Assembly (NCBI GenBank): GCA_023474975.1
Contig: JAMCXE010000013.1
Span: 1-8,136 of the forward strand
Length of the DNA stretch: 8,136 bases
Origin: Patescibacteria group bacterium
Lineage (GTDB): Bacteria; Patescibacteriota; Minisyncoccia; UBA6257; 02-FULL-45-10c
Direction of reading: 5' to 3'
The notes below the pieces were generated by a model. It was not told where the DNA came from. It saw nothing but the letters and a program-made list of their open reading frames with translations, and ran no database searches. Positions 6,069 to 8,136 of this stretch are shown here, piece after piece; position 1 is the stretch's first letter; every line of letters begins with the position of its first letter. Both the position numbers and the translations under genes were made by a program.

Positions 6069-7352
6069 ATGAAAATCAAAAATTTTAAAAAACTTGCGGT
6101 TACCGAAGACAGAAAAAAACTTCTTGATATTGTTGAGGCCGGTTTGGAAGCGATTGATACCAAAAAAGTTATTTTAAATTCTATTAAGATAGAAAATGAA
6201 AAACTTTTGATTCAGGGGCACTCATTTTCTTTAAAGACCGCCGAAAGAATATTTGTGGTTGGAATAGGAAAGTGCTCTTTGGAAGCCGGCGCTGCTTTAG
6301 AAAAAATTTTAGGAAAAAGATTGGCGGGCGGAATGGTCTTGGATGTTCATGAGGGGGAGCTGAAAAAGATAAAAGCGTATACTGGAGATCATCCTTTGAT
6401 GTCTCCGCGTAATATAGCTACGACAAAAAAGATAATAGAATTGCTTTCCGGGCTTACGGAAAAAGATCTGGTTATTTTTGTGATCTCGGGAGGCGGATCA
6501 GCTCTTTTGTGTCAGCCTAAAAATTTTACTTGGGCCGAAGAATCTTCGGTTGTTGATGCGCTTATCCATGCAGGTGCGAATATTCAGGAAATGAACACGG
6601 TGAGGAAGCATTTATCTTTGGCTCGCGGAGGGTTTTTAGCAAAGTATGCTTATCCCGCCAGGGTTGTTTCGATCATTTTTTCCGATGTAATTGGAAATAA
6701 TTTAGAGTTTATAGCTTCCGGGCCGACCATTAAAGATACCACTACGTTGGAAGAGGCAAGGGCGGTTATGAAAAGATATGATATTCAGAAAAAATGTGGA
6801 TTTTCTCCGGACAATCTTATCGAAACTCCAAAAGAGTCCAAATATTTTGAAAAAGTAAAGAATATTTTATTGGTTTCTAATCGGACAGCGCTTGAAGCCA
6901 TGTCTGAAAAGGCAACACAGCTTGGATATATCTCTAAAATAATGACAGATAATTTAAGTGGGGAGGCTTATAAAGTCGGGGAAAATATCTTAGGCGATCT
7001 ATCCAGAGAAGCGGCAAAAACCGTTTTGCTTTACGGCGGAGAAACCACTGTAAAGGTTAGGGGCAAGGGAAAAGGCGGTCGAAATCAAGAGGTCGCCCTT
7101 TCGGCTTTAAGGCGGATCGGGCCGGGTCAAGTTTTGTCTTCTGTGGCTTCTGATGGAAAAGATAATACTGATCATGCGGGCGCAATTTGTGATATAATTT
7201 CTAAAGATAAGGCCGATCATAAAAAAATGGATGCGGAAAGATATCTGAAAGACAATGATTCCTATGAATTTTTTAAAAAAACAGGCGATTTCATAAGAAC
7301 TGGCGATACCGGTTCTAATGTGGCCGACATAATTATCGCAATAAATAATTAA
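6069..7352 (+). CDS. Glycerate 2-kinase, MOFRL family
   Basis: This family phosphorylates D-glycerate with ATP, giving 2-phosphoglycerate, a lower-glycolysis intermediate. The 427 residues show the two-part architecture of the family. The N-terminal DUF4147-type domain carries VGIGKCSLEAG (64-74), TGDHPLMSP (105-113), the glycine-rich SGGGSALL (140-147) and MNTVRKHLS. The C-terminal MOFRL domain carries GGETTVKVRGKGKGGRNQE (323-341), SDGKDNTDHAGA (361-372) and TGDTGSNVADI (411-421). Length is normal and the motifs are intact. Older annotations often call such proteins hydroxypyruvate reductase (TtuD); the kinase reading is preferred because MOFRL-type proteins have proved to be glycerate kinases. 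The ATG at 6069 has no Shine-Dalgarno sequence but a strong promoter just upstream. Next comes ppsA, which supplies PEP, so the pair sits around the enolase step. Confidence 0.93.
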   Translation: MKIKNFKKLAVTEDRKKLLDIVEAGLEAIDTKKVILNSIKIENEKLLIQGHSFSLKTAERIFVVGIGKCSLEAGAALEKILGKRLAGGMVLDVHEGELKKIKAYTGDHPLMSPRNIATTKKIIELLSGLTEKDLVIFVISGGGSALLCQPKNFTWAEESSVVDALIHAGANIQEMNTVRKHLSLARGGFLAKYAYPARVVSIIFSDVIGNNLEFIASGPTIKDTTTLEEARAVMKRYDIQKKCGFSPDNLIETPKESKYFEKVKNILLVSNRTALEAMSEKATQLGYISKIMTDNLSGEAYKVGENILGDLSREAAKTVLLYGGETTVKVRGKGKGGRNQEVALSALRRIGPGQVLSSVASDGKDNTDHAGAICDIISKDKADHKKMDAERYLKDNDSYEFFKKTGDFIRTGDTGSNVADIIIAINN

Positions 7353-7417
7353 GTAATGGATATTGGGCTGGAAGTGGAACGCTGGATGTCTGTAAAGCAG
7401 ATAGTTTATAAATTTAG

Positions 7418-7423
7418 TAAAAT
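7418..7423 (+). promoter_or_regulatory. Possible -10 element for ppsA
   Basis: TAAAAT lies at a distance that would start transcription near 7430, at the first base of the palindrome. It matches the -10 hexamer of the exporter promoter, but the upstream TG is missing (TAG instead), and no -35 box is clear. The ppsA gene could equally be read through from the kinase gene, since no intrinsic terminator with a T run is visible between them. Confidence 0.35.
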
Positions 7424-7429
7424 TAATTA

Positions 7430-7445
7430 TCCGCCAGCTGGCGGA
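7430..7445. repeat. Perfect 16-base palindrome before ppsA
   Basis: TCCGCCAGCTGGCGGA is its own reverse complement and stands out as GC-rich in an AT-rich gap. As RNA it would form six pairs around an AGCU loop. It is followed by A residues rather than T, so it is not a normal terminator for the + strand. It could be an operator, a protective 5' hairpin of the ppsA mRNA or a dispersed genomic repeat. It occurs once in the window. The rest of the 110-base gap holds nothing else I can name. Confidence 0.8.
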
Positions 7446-7462
7446 AAAAATAAAATTAAAAA

Positions 7463-8136
7463 ATGGAAAAAGAAAAAAAGTTAGTTCTATGGTTCAAAGA
7501 ATTGGGTATTGAAGACGTTCCTTTGGTTGGTGGAAAAAATGCGGCCTTGGGAGAAATGTTCTCCAATTTAACATCGCTTGGAGTGAATGTTCCGAATGGT
7601 TTTGCTCTGACCGCGTTTGCTTACAGATATTTTTTTGAAAAGACCGGCTTGGATAAAAAAATAAAGGAAATTTTATCCGGTTTGAATACAAAAAACATTA
7701 AAGACCTTCAAAGAAGAGGGGCTTTGTGCAGAAAAGCTATTATTGCGGCAGAGCTTCCGGATGATTTAAAAAAAGCAATATCTGCCAACTATTCCGAAAT
7801 GGAAAAGATTTATGAAAGGGGAGTTGCTGTGGCGGTGCGTTCTTCCGCAACTGCGGAGGATTTGCCTAACGCTTCTTTTGCCGGTCAGCAAGAGACGTTT
7901 CTTAATGTATCAGGCGAGAAAGAGCTGCTAGTTGCCGTTAAAAAATGCATTGCCTCTCTTTTTACCGATAGAGCTATTTCTTATAGGGCGGATCAAGGAT
8001 TTTCTCACTACGACACTGCGTTATCAGTCGGCGTACAAAAGATGGTTCGTTCCGATCTTGGCTCAAGCGGAGTTATTTTTACATTGGATACCGAGTCTGG
8101 TTTTAATAAGGTCATTTTAGTAACAAGCACTTCACC
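7463..8136 (+). CDS. ppsA: Phosphoenolpyruvate synthase, N-terminal part (runs off the right edge)
   Basis: PEP synthase makes phosphoenolpyruvate, AMP and phosphate from pyruvate, ATP and water, the entry step of gluconeogenesis from pyruvate. The window holds the first 224 codons plus two bases. They belong to the N-terminal ATP-binding (PPDK_N) domain: VPLVGGKNAALGEM at 19-32, VPNGFALT at 43-50, and VAVRSSATAEDLPNASFAGQ at 123-142 with the nucleotide-binding arginine R126. The stretch from CIASLFTDRA to VGVQKMVRSD and GVIFTLDTESGF follows. These match PpsA better than pyruvate phosphate dikinase, whose N-terminus differs. The phosphohistidine and PEP-binding domains lie beyond the window, so completeness cannot be judged; E. 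coli PpsA has 792 residues. The ATG at 7463 lies in an A-rich stretch without a Shine-Dalgarno sequence, and the homology begins right after it. Confidence 0.95.
   Translation, partial: MEKEKKLVLWFKELGIEDVPLVGGKNAALGEMFSNLTSLGVNVPNGFALTAFAYRYFFEKTGLDKKIKEILSGLNTKNIKDLQRRGALCRKAIIAAELPDDLKKAISANYSEMEKIYERGVAVAVRSSATAEDLPNASFAGQQETFLNVSGEKELLVAVKKCIASLFTDRAISYRADQGFSHYDTALSVGVQKMVRSDLGSSGVIFTLDTESGFNKVILVTSTS

Noticed and set aside
7356..7484. Small 42-codon open frame between the kinase gene and ppsA, MDIGLEVERW onward
   Set aside because: It has no Shine-Dalgarno sequence, reads through the palindrome (PPAGG) and an A-rich stretch that gives a lysine-rich tail, and overlaps the start of ppsA. 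It looks like chance.

Overview
The window is 8.1 kb of compact, AT-leaning bacterial DNA with every gene on the + strand. It holds seven genes complete at their 3' ends plus the first part of an eighth. The gene content is a single-domain cyclophilin, ThyX, a short GH57-type protein and a MacAB-like exporter split into separate ATPase and permease genes. AT-rich intergenic gaps carry extended -10 promoters, and most starts lack a Shine-Dalgarno sequence. This fits a member of the Candidate Phyla Radiation / Patescibacteria, probably a Parcubacteria-type lineage. That assignment is inference from style and gene content; there is no rRNA or other marker here. The standard bacterial code works throughout, with no in-frame TGA in any gene.

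Layout: (1) 1-549, a cyclophilin-type peptidyl-prolyl isomerase that lost its start at the left edge, followed by an intrinsic terminator. The first 30 bases are an inverted copy of the gene's own 3' end, which looks like a fold-back or assembly junction. (2) 569-1231, thyX with a strong ribosome binding site and a terminator on each side, so a single-gene unit. (3) 1291-2462, a stand-alone GH57-type glycoside hydrolase-like protein with its own ribosome binding site and terminator. (4) 2485-6022, a three-gene exporter operon (membrane fusion protein, ABC ATPase, FtsX/MacB permease) with gaps of 4 and 5 bases and a promoter so close to the first ATG that the mRNA is probably leaderless. (5) 6037-7352, a MOFRL-type glycerate 2-kinase behind a perfect extended -10 element. 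(6) 7353-8136, a short intergenic stretch with a perfect 16-base palindrome, then the 5' part of phosphoenolpyruvate synthase (ppsA), which runs off the right edge.

The last two genes meet in lower glycolysis/gluconeogenesis: glycerate kinase yields 2-phosphoglycerate, which enolase turns into PEP, and PpsA makes PEP from pyruvate. ThyX supplies dTMP. The exporter is of the MacAB/YknXYZ type and its substrate cannot be read from sequence.

I do not see a clearly new biological system. The points most worth a second look are the inverted repeat that breaks the cyclophilin gene, the duplicated helical hairpin and long insert in the membrane fusion protein, the palindrome in front of ppsA, and the contrast between strong-SD genes and SD-less or leaderless genes.
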